This document shows, piece after piece, positions 45,812 through 53,880 of a stretch of DNA of 64,000 bases. A program made the translations under genes and the position numbers. The notes beneath the pieces were generated by a model. The model ran no database searches, was not told the DNA's origin, and saw only the letters and a list, made by a program, of their open reading frames with translations. The DNA is from Streptomyces sp. JB150 (lineage in GTDB: Bacteria > Actinomycetota > Actinomycetes > Streptomycetales > Streptomycetaceae). The number at the start of each line of letters is the position of its first letter. The stretch's first letter is position 1. The stretch is taken from the NCBI RefSeq assembly GCF_011193355.1, contig NZ_CP049780.1:3092169-3156168 (forward strand), written 5' to 3'.

Positions 45812-46456
45812 TCAGGCCGGCTGCTGCTGCCCCGCCGTCGTGACGTCCCGCACCCACGGCGTCTTCGCGTCGACGCGGCCGCTCTTCTCCACGTCCCAGC
45901 TGCCGTACCGCGGGTTGAGGTCGACGCCGAGCTTCTGCGACGTGTCGGACAGGGCCTTCCAGAAGGCGGGCCGGCTGGTGTCGGTGCCCAGCTTCGCGGC
46001 GAGCTTCTGCGCCTCCAGCTGGAGGCGCAGGTTCTCGTCCAGGCGCACCGGCGCCACGCTGTACTGCTGCAGCCAGGCCGTCTCCAGCGCCTTCGCCCCG
46101 CCGACCTGCTGTTCCAGGCCGGACCGCATCTCCTGGACCTCCTTGCGGGACACGGTGACGCCCGCGTCCCGCGCGGCCCGGTGCAGCACCCGGTCCAGCA
46201 CCATGCCGTGCAGGGTGTCGCGGGTGAGGCGGCCGGTCTTGGCGATGGCCTGCGCGTACTGCGCCTCGTCGGCCACCGCGGAGCGCTGGGCCGCGCGCAC
46301 CTCGTCGACGCGGTTCTCCAGCTGCGCGACGGTGATCCGCTCGTCCCCGACGACGGCCGCCGCGCCCGGACGCGCATCGTTTCCGCAGGCGGTGAGGAGG
46401 GGTGCCGCGGCGATCGCGGCGGACAGCAGGAGCGCGGTGCGACGGCGGCGGTGCAA
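45812..46456 (-). CDS. SurA N-terminal-domain lipoprotein
   Basis: A 214-residue lipoprotein. The signal LLLSAAIAAAPLLTAC gives a lipobox with Cys24. The mature part carries the SurA-N pattern (VVGDERITVAQLENRVDEVR, then helices with the conserved LDRVLHRAARDAGVTVS). No PPIase domain follows, so it is a chaperone-like holdase at most. Start is TTG at 46454-46456: GGGAGG lies five bases upstream and no ATG or GTG is available nearby. Upstream of mazG on the same strand, an arrangement I recall from other actinobacteria, where this gene lies between mfd and mazG. Confidence 0.85.
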   Translation of the reverse strand: MHRRRRTALLLSAAIAAAPLLTACGNDARPGAAAVVGDERITVAQLENRVDEVRAAQRSAVADEAQYAQAIAKTGRLTRDTLHGMVLDRVLHRAARDAGVTVSRKEVQEMRSGLEQQVGGAKALETAWLQQYSVAPVRLDENLRLQLEAQKLAAKLGTDTSRPAFWKALSDTSQKLGVDLNPRYGSWDVEKSGRVDAKTPWVRDVTTAGQQQPA

Positions 46457-46617
46457 GGAGACCTCCCGAGGAGATTGTGCGTCGGTGCACAAAGTCTTGC
46501 GATGATCGATGGTAGGCAGGGGACGGGCTCTGGCCAACCCATTCGACCAACGATTCACCGCCACTTCCGGCACCGCCGCGCCGCGCCGCCGACGGCGCCT
46601 GGGGGGTGTCCCGCCGG

Positions 46618-46820
46618 CTAGGGGGTGTCTCGTCGATCAGGCCGGATCAGCGAGCGGCGTCTGGTGCCGCGCATCGCTTGGCGGAGAAGGGAGTCGACGC
46701 GATGGGGGTGCCCCCGCGCGAGCGCAGCCGAGCGGGGGGGGAGTCGGCGACCGACGACAACGCGGCGAGGCGCGGCACCAGACGCCGGGAGCCTGGCATG
46801 ATCGGCGAGACACCCCCTAG
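46618..46820. mobile_element. 203-base MITE-like element with 15-base terminal inverted repeats
   Basis: Terminal repeats CTAGGGGGTGTCTCG at 46618-46632 and complement at 46806-46820. Nested inside are GGCGTCTGGTGCCGCGC-like arms and a central CGCGAGCG/GCTCGG fold, so the whole element can form a long hairpin. It encodes no protein. Close relatives with the same CTAGGGGGTGTCT tips are, from memory, dispersed in Streptomyces genomes. Its right CTAG end supplies the TAG stop of the kinase gene at 46817. A partial tip GGGGGGTGTC at 46601-46610 may mark an older copy. Confidence 0.85.
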
Positions 46821-48349
46821 CGCACCTGCCCCAGCCACTGGAGGGTGCGGCGCACCTCCGCCGCGAGCGGGTGGCCGGGCCCGCCGAGGCGTTCCACGTC
46901 GTGCAGCAGGCGGACCAGGGTGTCGTGGGCGGCGGCCCGGTCGCCGAGGGCGAGCAGGAGGTGGCCGATGCGGCGGCGCACGTCGTGGGCCTGCTCCGGG
47001 TTGCCGGAGACGTACTGGTTCTCGTAGTACGGCAGCAGCGCCCGGTACTCGGCGAGCGCCGCCGCCGGTTCGCCGAGCTGCTCCAGGCACTGCGCGGCGT
47101 CGTGGCGGAAGCGCAGCGACTGGGGGTCGGCGTGGCCGGCCTCGGCGGCGCGTTCGTCGGCGAGGCGGCGCAGTTCGGGCAGCGCGCGCCGGTACTGCCC
47201 GTCGTCCATGAGGGTCGCCGCGTACTGCTTGCGCAGGGTGCGCACGACCGGGGAGTGCTCGCCGTGCTGTTCGGCGGCGGCGGGCAGGATCGCGCCGAGG
47301 ATGTCCACGGCCTGGGTGATGCGGCCCTCGCCGAGCAGCCGCTTGACCTCGTCCACCGCGCGGGCCACGTCCGGCTTCCCGGCCTTCTCGACGGCCGGGG
47401 TGACGGGGGCGGGCTGGGGCGCGGGCGTCCGCGGGCGGTCCGGCCAGGGGGCGTGCGGGCGCACGAACGGGCGCGTGGGGTCGAGGGGGGCACCGGTGGG
47501 CATCCCGCGCGCGGGCAGCAGCAGCGCCAGCTCCTCGTACACCTCCTGCGCGGAGGCGGGCCGGTGCTGCGGGTCCTTGGCGAGCAGCCGCAGGACCAGG
47601 GACTCCAGGGCCTCGGGCACCTCCGGGCGGATCCGGCGCACGGGCAGCGGCGGCTCGTAGAGATGGCGGTGCAGCACGCCGAGCGCCGTCGAGCCCGCGA
47701 ACGGCACCTCTCCACTGAGCAGTTCGTGCAGCAGCACGCCGAGCGCGTACAGGTCGGTGTACGGGCCGACCGCGCCGCCCATCGCCTGCTCCGGCGCCAT
47801 GTAGGCGGGCGAGCCGATCGGGGAGCCGGTGTGCGTCAGGCGGGTGGTGTCGCTGTCCATGACGGAGGCGACGCCGAGGTCGAGGACGGTGACCGTGCCG
47901 TCCTGCTTGACCATCACGTTGCGCGGCTTGAGGTCGCGGTGCACGATCGGCACGGCGTGCACGGCGCTCAGGACGGCGCACAGCTGCGCGGCGACCGCCA
48001 CCGCCCACTGCCACGGGTACGGGTCGTGCTCGGCGAGGTGGTCGGAGAGGTCGGCGCCGTCGACGTACTGCATGACGAGGAACAGCTCCTCGCCCTCGCT
48101 GCCCGCGTCGTGCACGGTCACCAGGCCCGGGTGGTCGACCTGCGCGGTCACCCGGCACTCGCGCACGAAGCGGCGGCGCAGCTCGTCGGCCTCCTGCCCG
48201 GCCACCTTGTCCGGGCGCAGCAGCTTCACCGCCACGCGCCGGTCCAGCCGCCGGTCGTAGGCCGTCCAGACCTGGCCCATGCCGCCCTGCCCGAGGAGCG
48301 TGGCCAGTTCGTACCGGTCGGCGACGACGCGTCCTGCCGTCACGGTCAC
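46817..48349 (-). CDS. Soluble Hanks-type Ser/Thr kinase with TPR-like C-terminus
   Basis: A 510-residue kinase. The glycine loop is LLGQGGMGQVW, Lys42 in VAVKLL, catalytic HRDLKPRNV with Asp139, DLG at 157-159 (in place of DFG) and GSPAYMAPEQ. The kinase domain ends near 275, then a Pro-rich linker and about 180 residues of helical TPR-like repeats. There is no membrane span, unlike PknB-type kinases. The start is GTG at 48347-48349, overlapping the TGA of the upstream membrane-protein gene by four bases. The stop codon TAG lies inside the terminal repeat of the MITE at 46618-46820, so the C-terminus may have been altered. Confidence 0.92.
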   Translation of the reverse strand: MTVTAGRVVADRYELATLLGQGGMGQVWTAYDRRLDRRVAVKLLRPDKVAGQEADELRRRFVRECRVTAQVDHPGLVTVHDAGSEGEELFLVMQYVDGADLSDHLAEHDPYPWQWAVAVAAQLCAVLSAVHAVPIVHRDLKPRNVMVKQDGTVTVLDLGVASVMDSDTTRLTHTGSPIGSPAYMAPEQAMGGAVGPYTDLYALGVLLHELLSGEVPFAGSTALGVLHRHLYEPPLPVRRIRPEVPEALESLVLRLLAKDPQHRPASAQEVYEELALLLPARGMPTGAPLDPTRPFVRPHAPWPDRPRTPAPQPAPVTPAVEKAGKPDVARAVDEVKRLLGEGRITQAVDILGAILPAAAEQHGEHSPVVRTLRKQYAATLMDDGQYRRALPELRRLADERAAEAGHADPQSLRFRHDAAQCLEQLGEPAAALAEYRALLPYYENQYVSGNPEQAHDVRRRIGHLLLALGDRAAAHDTLVRLLHDVERLGGPGHPLAAEVRRTLQWLGQVR

Positions 48350-49032
48350 CGTCCGCCCTCGTGCTCGCCGTCCTGCCGGCGCAGCAGCTCGCTCAGCTCG
48401 TCGAGTTCGGCGCGCACCTGGTCGATCCGGGCGGGCGCGGGGCGCTGCGGCGGCGGGGTGTGCGCCGGGGGCACCGGCACACCGGAGACGGGGGCCGGGG
48501 ACGGCGGCGGGGTGTGCGGGAGCGAGGACGGGGGCTGCGGATGGAGCCGGGGCTGGGGCAGCGGGGACACCGGCGGCGTCTGCGGGACGGTGGTGCCGGT
48601 GGTGGCGGGGCCGGGGACGGCGGTGTACGGGGCGGCGGGACGCGGATAGCCGTACGCCTGCTCCGGGCGCGGGGCGTACGGGCCGTAGCGGAGCTGGTGG
48701 AAGTGGCGGATGTCCGCGGCCAGGTAGTACGCGATCACGATCACCAGCGTGCCGAGCAGCAGCGCGAGGCCGGTCCAGCCGCCCGCGGTGTGGATCTCCT
48801 CGCCGGGTTCGGTGCCGAGCAGCACCACGGCGAGGACGTCCACGGCCAGCACGGCCACGAACAGCCCCCAGTCCAGCGACTTCCGCGTGACGATCGCCAG
48901 GCGCAGCAGCATCGACCAGGTCAGGAAGCCGAGACTGAGGATGGAGATCGCCACGAAGAGCACCCGCAGAACGACCAGCCACGCCGTCGGTGGCGGCTGT
49001 TTCACCGGCTGCACGTAGCCGTGGCCATGCAT
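48346..49032 (-). CDS. Membrane protein coupled to the Ser/Thr kinase
   Basis: A 228-residue protein with an N-terminal cytosolic stretch, three spans (about 16-38, 52-72, 84-105; LVVLRVLFVAISILSLGFLTW, WGLFVAVLAVDVLAVVLL, GLALLLGTLVIVIAYYLA) and a long Pro-rich C-terminal tail ending in a short coiled coil (IDQVRAELDELSELLRRQ). The start is ATG at 49030-49032 with AGGAG at good spacing. Its stop overlaps the kinase start, suggesting that it tethers the kinase or is its substrate. No family is recognised. Confidence 0.75.
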   Translation of the reverse strand: MHGHGYVQPVKQPPPTAWLVVLRVLFVAISILSLGFLTWSMLLRLAIVTRKSLDWGLFVAVLAVDVLAVVLLGTEPGEEIHTAGGWTGLALLLGTLVIVIAYYLAADIRHFHQLRYGPYAPRPEQAYGYPRPAAPYTAVPGPATTGTTVPQTPPVSPLPQPRLHPQPPSSLPHTPPPSPAPVSGVPVPPAHTPPPQRPAPARIDQVRAELDELSELLRRQDGEHEGGR

Positions 49033-49191
49033 GACTGCTCCTGAAGTCGCGCGATTGTCTCGTCGAGCGTATAGGCCGACTCCGACAACCGGTCCCGGGT
49101 TGTACCGAACCGTTGTCATGCTGATCACTTCTCACGACCGGTCACCCGGCCGCGCTCCCGGCCGTGCGGGCCGCGCGGGTCGTACGCCCCG

Positions 49192-51285
49192 TCAGTCCGG
49201 GGTGACCGTGCCGTCCGTCAGACCGTCGTACATGCCGCGCACGAGCTGTTCCCCGAGCCGGCTCGCGTGGCGCAGCGCCCGCTCGAACTCGTCGAGGGCG
49301 CGGAAGCGCGCGCCGTAGCGCCGTTGGTCCTCCAGCGGCAGCCGGGGCAGGTGCAGGCGGCGCACGTCGAGCCGGGTGGCGGTGGAGGCGTAGCTGCTGG
49401 CCTGGCGGTTGTTGGCGGTGCCGCGCAGGAAGCCGGCGAGGAACCAGGGGTCGAGGGCGGCCGGATCGGGGCGCAGCAGCACGAGGTTGCGCCCCAGGGC
49501 GGCGCCGGCGGTCGCGTCGTCGATCACGCGCGCCACCGCGCCGCCGCCGAGCACCGGCACGACGACGTCGCCGGGCCGGGTCAGCACCGCCTCCTCCTCG
49601 CTCTCGGGCAGGCTCCCGGAGGGTGCCGTGCCGGCGAGGACGTCGTGGTCGGTGAGGACGGGCACGCGCGCGTGGCCGCCGTGTCCGCCGGTACGCAGCA
49701 CCAGGGCGCCCCCGCGGGCGAGTTCGCCGACCGTGGTGAGCGGCCACCGCGCGGGCTGCGCCGGCCGGACCGGGGGCGGGGTGAGGTCGGTGGTCAGCCG
49801 CAGGGTCTCGCCGAGGCGGGTGCGCACCTCCGTGAGCTGTTCGGCGCCGTCGGCCGCCGTGGGCGGCGGGAGGTGGCGGGCCGGGGAGAAGTCCACGTCG
49901 TCGTCGAGGAGTTCGATGACCGGCACGGACCGGGCGAGGCCCGGCCGCTCCTGGAGGGTGCCCGCGCGGTCGAAGGACCGCCAGGCGTCGAGGACGGCGT
50001 CCCGCACGGCGTGCCAGTCGGGCCCGCCGCGCCCCTCGGTGGCGAACTGCCCGGCGTCCGCGAGCAGTACCTCGGGCTGCGCGGGCGTCGTGGCGGGCCG
50101 GCGCAGCACCCACAGGTGCAGGGGGATGTTGTACGGCGGTGCGGCGCCGACCGGCAGCGCGACGACGGCGCGCAGCGCGCCGCGGCGCAGCAGGTCCGCG
50201 CGGATGCGGCGGCCGGAGCGGCGGGAGGCGGCGGCGGGCGGCATGAGCAGCACGGCCGTGCCGCCGTCGCGCAGCCGGGCCAGCGCGTGCTGCACCCAGG
50301 CCAGCTCGGACTCGGTGCGGGCCGGGAAGCCGTACTCCCAGCGCGGGTCGTACGCCAGCTCGTCGTGGCCCCAGTTGCGCTCGTTGAACGGCGGGTGGCA
50401 CAGGACGACGTCGGCGCGCAGCTCCGGGTAGGCGTCGGCGCGCAGGGTGTCGCCGCCGGCCGCGCGGACGGTGGACGAGGTGTGCAGGGCGAGCCGGAAC
50501 GCGGTGAGCGCGGCGAGTTCGGCGGCGCTGTCCTGCGCGTACAGCTCCCGGTCGGGCCGGTCGGCGGCGGCGCGCAGCAGGGCGCCGGTGCCGCAGGCGG
50601 GGTCGAGGACGGTGCGGGCGGGGCCGGCGAGGTCGGCCATGAGGCGGGACAGTTCGGCGGGCGTGAGCGTGTACTGGCGCGGGTTGGCGTCGAGGTGCCG
50701 GCCGAGCAGGAACTCGAAGGCCTGCCGGGCGCCCAGCTCGGCGGCCAGCTCGGCGGCGCCGCGCAGGAGGGGCACGGAGGGCAGGAAGGACACGGAAGGC
50801 GGGAGGGGCCCGGAGGACGGGACGGGCCCGGAGGACGGAAGGGGGGCCGCCTCGCCGCTGCCGCCGGGGCGCGCCGCGTGGGGTGCGGTGGCACCGAAGC
50901 GCGGGGCCATCACCTGTTCCAGCGCCACGGGCAGCAGTTCCGCGAGCCGTTCGTCGGAGCCGGCGCTCAGCTCCAGCCAGACGGTGGGCCGGTCGTGGAT
51001 GAGCAGCAGGGCGCAGCCGGTGTGGGTGAGGGCGGTGACCGGCCCCTCGGGGTGTCCGGCGAGCTGCTGCCAGACCCGTTCGCGCAGCGGGACCTCGGCG
51101 AGTTTGCCCTGGCGGCGCAGCCACGCCTCGACCTCGGCGAGGGCGAAGGAGGGGCTGGTCTCGGTGCCGCCGACCGGCTTCGGGAAGTCGGCGTGGCGGC
51201 GGCGCCAGTTGCTGACGGCGGCCCGGCCGACGCCGGCGAGCCGGGCGATCCCGGCGGCGGTCACCTCTGTCGCGTTGTCCTGCAC
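49192..51285 (-). CDS. Orphan N6-DNA-methylase-like / specificity fusion with HTH and altered motif IV
   Basis: A 697-residue protein. An N-terminal helix-turn-helix (about 9-31; AAGIARLAGVGRAAVSNWRRR) precedes an HsdM-like domain: motif I LDPACGTGALL at 227-237 and motif IV CHPPFNERNWG with His297-Pro-Pro-Phe. The (N/D/S)PP(Y/F) motif of active N6-adenine methylases is thus HPPF, which removes the catalytic Asn/Asp. The C-terminal 220 residues (PLTTVGELARGG, TRPGDVVVPVLGGGAVARV, LDPWFLAGFLRG, LHLPRLPLEDQRRY) are like an HsdS target-recognition half. No HsdR or nuclease is nearby. Start GTG 51283-51285. Likely a DNA-binding regulator or structural protein rather than a methylase. Confidence 0.8.
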   Translation of the reverse strand: MQDNATEVTAAGIARLAGVGRAAVSNWRRRHADFPKPVGGTETSPSFALAEVEAWLRRQGKLAEVPLRERVWQQLAGHPEGPVTALTHTGCALLLIHDRPTVWLELSAGSDERLAELLPVALEQVMAPRFGATAPHAARPGGSGEAAPLPSSGPVPSSGPLPPSVSFLPSVPLLRGAAELAAELGARQAFEFLLGRHLDANPRQYTLTPAELSRLMADLAGPARTVLDPACGTGALLRAAADRPDRELYAQDSAAELAALTAFRLALHTSSTVRAAGGDTLRADAYPELRADVVLCHPPFNERNWGHDELAYDPRWEYGFPARTESELAWVQHALARLRDGGTAVLLMPPAAASRRSGRRIRADLLRRGALRAVVALPVGAAPPYNIPLHLWVLRRPATTPAQPEVLLADAGQFATEGRGGPDWHAVRDAVLDAWRSFDRAGTLQERPGLARSVPVIELLDDDVDFSPARHLPPPTAADGAEQLTEVRTRLGETLRLTTDLTPPPVRPAQPARWPLTTVGELARGGALVLRTGGHGGHARVPVLTDHDVLAGTAPSGSLPESEEEAVLTRPGDVVVPVLGGGAVARVIDDATAGAALGRNLVLLRPDPAALDPWFLAGFLRGTANNRQASSYASTATRLDVRRLHLPRLPLEDQRRYGARFRALDEFERALRHASRLGEQLVRGMYDGLTDGTVTPD

Positions 51286-51433
51286 CCCGCCCGCTCCCCT
51301 CGCCTGTTCCTTATGTGCATCGAGCATACCGACGTGCACAAGATCCCTGGGTTCACGCTCGTGTACATGTCCCGTCGCGTGGACCGTGTTGACTCGGTTC
51401 ACAGGGCATGGTCTCATTGACCTCGCGAACGAA

Positions 51434-51456
51434 CGGCCGCCGGACGGAGGCGGCCG
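51434..51456 (+). promoter_or_regulatory. Leader hairpin before the duplicated-domain protein
   Basis: Eight-base arms CGGCCGCC (51434-51441) and GGCGGCCG (51449-51456) with a 7-base loop lie 25 bases before the start codon, upstream of the ribosome site. A TTGACT (51389-51394) with TCTCAT 17 bases on could be the promoter. Function inferred only. Confidence 0.35.
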
Positions 51457-51480
51457 GCGCGCGTCGGGGAGGAAACTGTC

Positions 51481-52191
51481 ATGGGCATGAAGGCCAAGGT
51501 CGCACTGGGCGCCGTCGTGGGGTTCGTGGTCATCGGCGCCGTGTCGGCGACCGGGGGCGGCGACGGCAAGGCGTCCGGCGGCGACAAGGGCTCTTCGGCC
51601 TCCGCGAACCGCGACTCCGGCACCAACGACGGCGGCGGTGGCGGCGGTGCCGGGAAGGACTCCGGTTCCGAGGCGGCCGCCGGGAAGAAGACCGCCTTCG
51701 AGGGGGACGGCGACTTCCAGGTCGGCCCGGACATCAAGCCCGGCACGTACCGCACCACCGGCAACACCGACGAGATGTGCTACTGGGAGCGCGCCAAGGA
51801 CGCCTCGGGCGAGATGGACTCCCTGCTGGCCAACGACAACGTCAGCGGCACGAGCTACGTCACCATCCCGGCCGGCGACAAGATCTTCAGGACCAGCGAC
51901 TGCAACGACTGGGAGGCCGTCGACCCCGGCGCCGGGGACGGCTCCCCCGCCACCGAGATGGCCGGCAACGGCGGCATGTTCAAGGTCGGCGCCGACATCG
52001 CCCCGGGCACCTACAAGTCCACCGGCAACAAGGACGACCTGTGCTACTGGGAGCGCGCGAAGGACGCCGAGCACTCCCTCGACTCGATCATCGCGAACAA
52101 CAACGTGTCCGGCACGGCCGTCGTCACCATCAGCGCCTCGGACGCCTACTTCAAGACCTCCGGCTGCCAGGACTGGAAGAAGACCTCCTGA
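51481..52191 (+). CDS. Secreted/membrane-anchored protein with two tandem ~65-residue domains
   Basis: A 236-residue protein. Residues 5-23 form a signal anchor, followed by a Gly/Ser/Asp-rich linker. Two copies of one domain follow at 79-143 and 167-232; each reads FxVGxDIxPGTYxxTGNxDxxCYWERAKDA, then LDSxxANxNVSGTxxVTI and a second Cys before DW. The four Cys (100, 141, 188, 229) suggest one disulphide per domain. Similar single copies occur in actinobacterial secreted proteins, but I know no function. The ATG at 51481 has GGGAGGAA upstream. A lipoprotein gene follows 76 bases downstream. Confidence 0.8.
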   Translation: MGMKAKVALGAVVGFVVIGAVSATGGGDGKASGGDKGSSASANRDSGTNDGGGGGGAGKDSGSEAAAGKKTAFEGDGDFQVGPDIKPGTYRTTGNTDEMCYWERAKDASGEMDSLLANDNVSGTSYVTIPAGDKIFRTSDCNDWEAVDPGAGDGSPATEMAGNGGMFKVGADIAPGTYKSTGNKDDLCYWERAKDAEHSLDSIIANNNVSGTAVVTISASDAYFKTSGCQDWKKTS

Positions 52192-52267
52192 CCCGGCGGC
52201 TCACCGGGCGGCCGGCCTCCCCCGCCGGCCGCCCAGCCCGCCCACACCACCTCACCAAGGACCTGTC

Positions 52268-53014
52268 ATGCGTCGTACGACACTCGCCGCCCTCTGCCTC
52301 GCCGCCGCCACCGCGGTCGGCCTCACCGGCTGCCTGCCGGGCCTAGACACGGCGGACGACAAGCCGAAGGGACCGTTCGCCGGGCTGACCGGCGGCGAGA
52401 TCGCGGACCGGGCCGTCAAGGCCACGACCGGCGCCTCGTCGCTGCGGATGGCGGGCGAGGTGCCCGACGAGGAGAGCGGCGGCACGATCCGCTTCGACGT
52501 GGCCGTCAACACCGAGGGCGAGTGCGCCGGCACCTTCGGCACGGGCGAGGGCAAGGCCGACCTCATCCGGACCGGCGACACCCTCTACATGCGCTACGAC
52601 GAGGCGTTCCTGCGCGCCCAGTCCGAGGGCGAGCCCGCGGCGGAGACCGACGCGGTCGTGGACATGATGGCCGGCAAGTGGACCAAGATGGCCGCGACGG
52701 GCTCCGACGCCGAGGCCATGGCGGAGTTCTGCGACCTGGACCAGCTGCTCGGCGACGCCGACGACGTGAAGTCGGACGCGACGCGCGGCAGGACCACGAC
52801 CGTCGACGGCACCCCGGCGATCGTCCTGCACGAGAAGGACGGCAAGGAGCGGTACACGCTGTACGTCGCCACCGAGGGCGAGCCGTATCTGCTGCGCCTG
52901 GACACCAAGAGCGCCGGTGCGCGGGACTCGCTCAGCTTCAGCGACTACGGCAAGCCGGTCCCGGCGAAGAAGCCGGGCGGCGAGATCCTCGACCTGGACG
53001 AGCTCGCCGGCTGA
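52268..53014 (+). CDS. LppX/LprG-like lipoprotein
   Basis: A 248-residue lipoprotein. The signal ends in LTGC with Cys22. The mature part (TGGEIADRAVKATTGASSLRMAGEV, DLIRTGDTLYMRYDEAFLRAQ, YLLRLDTKSAG) has the alternating strands of the LolA/LprG half-barrel fold that binds lipids in actinobacteria. The ATG at 52268 follows AAGGAC with 6-base spacing. It is probably co-transcribed with the duplicated-domain protein. Convergent with the GNAT gene. Confidence 0.8.
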   Translation: MRRTTLAALCLAAATAVGLTGCLPGLDTADDKPKGPFAGLTGGEIADRAVKATTGASSLRMAGEVPDEESGGTIRFDVAVNTEGECAGTFGTGEGKADLIRTGDTLYMRYDEAFLRAQSEGEPAAETDAVVDMMAGKWTKMAATGSDAEAMAEFCDLDQLLGDADDVKSDATRGRTTTVDGTPAIVLHEKDGKERYTLYVATEGEPYLLRLDTKSAGARDSLSFSDYGKPVPAKKPGGEILDLDELAG

Positions 53015-53059
53015 CCGCCCCCGACCCGGCGCGTCGTCCGCCGACCGCTCCCGCTCACG

Positions 53060-53803
53060 TCAGAGCGCGTGCCGCAGCCACACGTTGGGCTCGACGTACA
53101 CCGCGTACCCGCGCTCCGGCTCGCACCGCACCGGAACCAGCGCGCCGGGCACCTCGATGTCGCCCGCGGTGTCGAAGGGCAGGCCGGTCCAGTCGCGCCA
53201 CTGCTCCAGCGAGCCGGAGACGGTCATCGAGGCCGGTGCCACCGCGTGGACGGTGCCACCGGCCCGCACGTGCACCCGCAGCCAGGGGTCGTGCGGAAGC
53301 CCGTCGGGGCGCACCCGGCGGGCGTACTCCGCCATCGGGGTGCGCGGTTCCAGGTGCTTGGCGCTCGGGCGGACCGGGGCGACGACCTCGCGGAAGCCGA
53401 GGGCGCGGGCGTTGTCGCGCATCGCCGCGAGCATCACCGCGGACAGGCCGAGGCCCTGGGCGTGCGGGGCGACCGAGACGGAGATCGCGCTCACCGTGTC
53501 CGGCCGCACGCCGCGGCGCAGGTCCGTGAAGGCCCACAGCAGGACCTCGTCCCAGCCGCGATCGGGCAGTTCGCCGCGGCCCTCGGCGGCGAGGGCGAAC
53601 GGCACGCTGCAGGCGTTCGCGACGACCTCGCCACGCTCGTCCTCGGCGAACAGCACGTACTGCGGCAGTTCGGTGGCGATGCGCGGGAAGTGGGCCCAGC
53701 CCACCGGGTCGCGCGTCACGAACTCCGGCCAGCTGTCCGCCATCCCGACGACCCGCTCCACCATGCCGGGACGCTCGGCGAGGGTCGACACCTTCCAGTC
53801 CAT
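53060..53803 (-). CDS. GNAT-family N-acetyltransferase
   Basis: A 247-residue protein with one GNAT domain. Acetyl-CoA binding is suggested by VSVAPHAQGLGLSAVMLAAMRDNARALGF (the Q/RxxGxG/A-like segment) followed by FREVVAPVRPSAKHLEPRTPMAEYARR. The C-terminal 60 residues read WLRVHVRAGG and CEPERGYAVYVEPNVWLRHAL. The ATG at 53801-53803 starts MDWKVSTL; a GTG three codons earlier is an alternative. No substrate can be assigned. Divergent from nothing nearby; the HNH-like gene stops 77 bases upstream. Confidence 0.82.
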   Translation of the reverse strand: MDWKVSTLAERPGMVERVVGMADSWPEFVTRDPVGWAHFPRIATELPQYVLFAEDERGEVVANACSVPFALAAEGRGELPDRGWDEVLLWAFTDLRRGVRPDTVSAISVSVAPHAQGLGLSAVMLAAMRDNARALGFREVVAPVRPSAKHLEPRTPMAEYARRVRPDGLPHDPWLRVHVRAGGTVHAVAPASMTVSGSLEQWRDWTGLPFDTAGDIEVPGALVPVRCEPERGYAVYVEPNVWLRHAL

Positions 53804-53880
53804 GGCGGTCACCGTAAGGCGGGCACACGACCCCGGTGAAACGGTTCTCCCGCTCGTGGGCCGGACCGGCGGTGCGCGGG

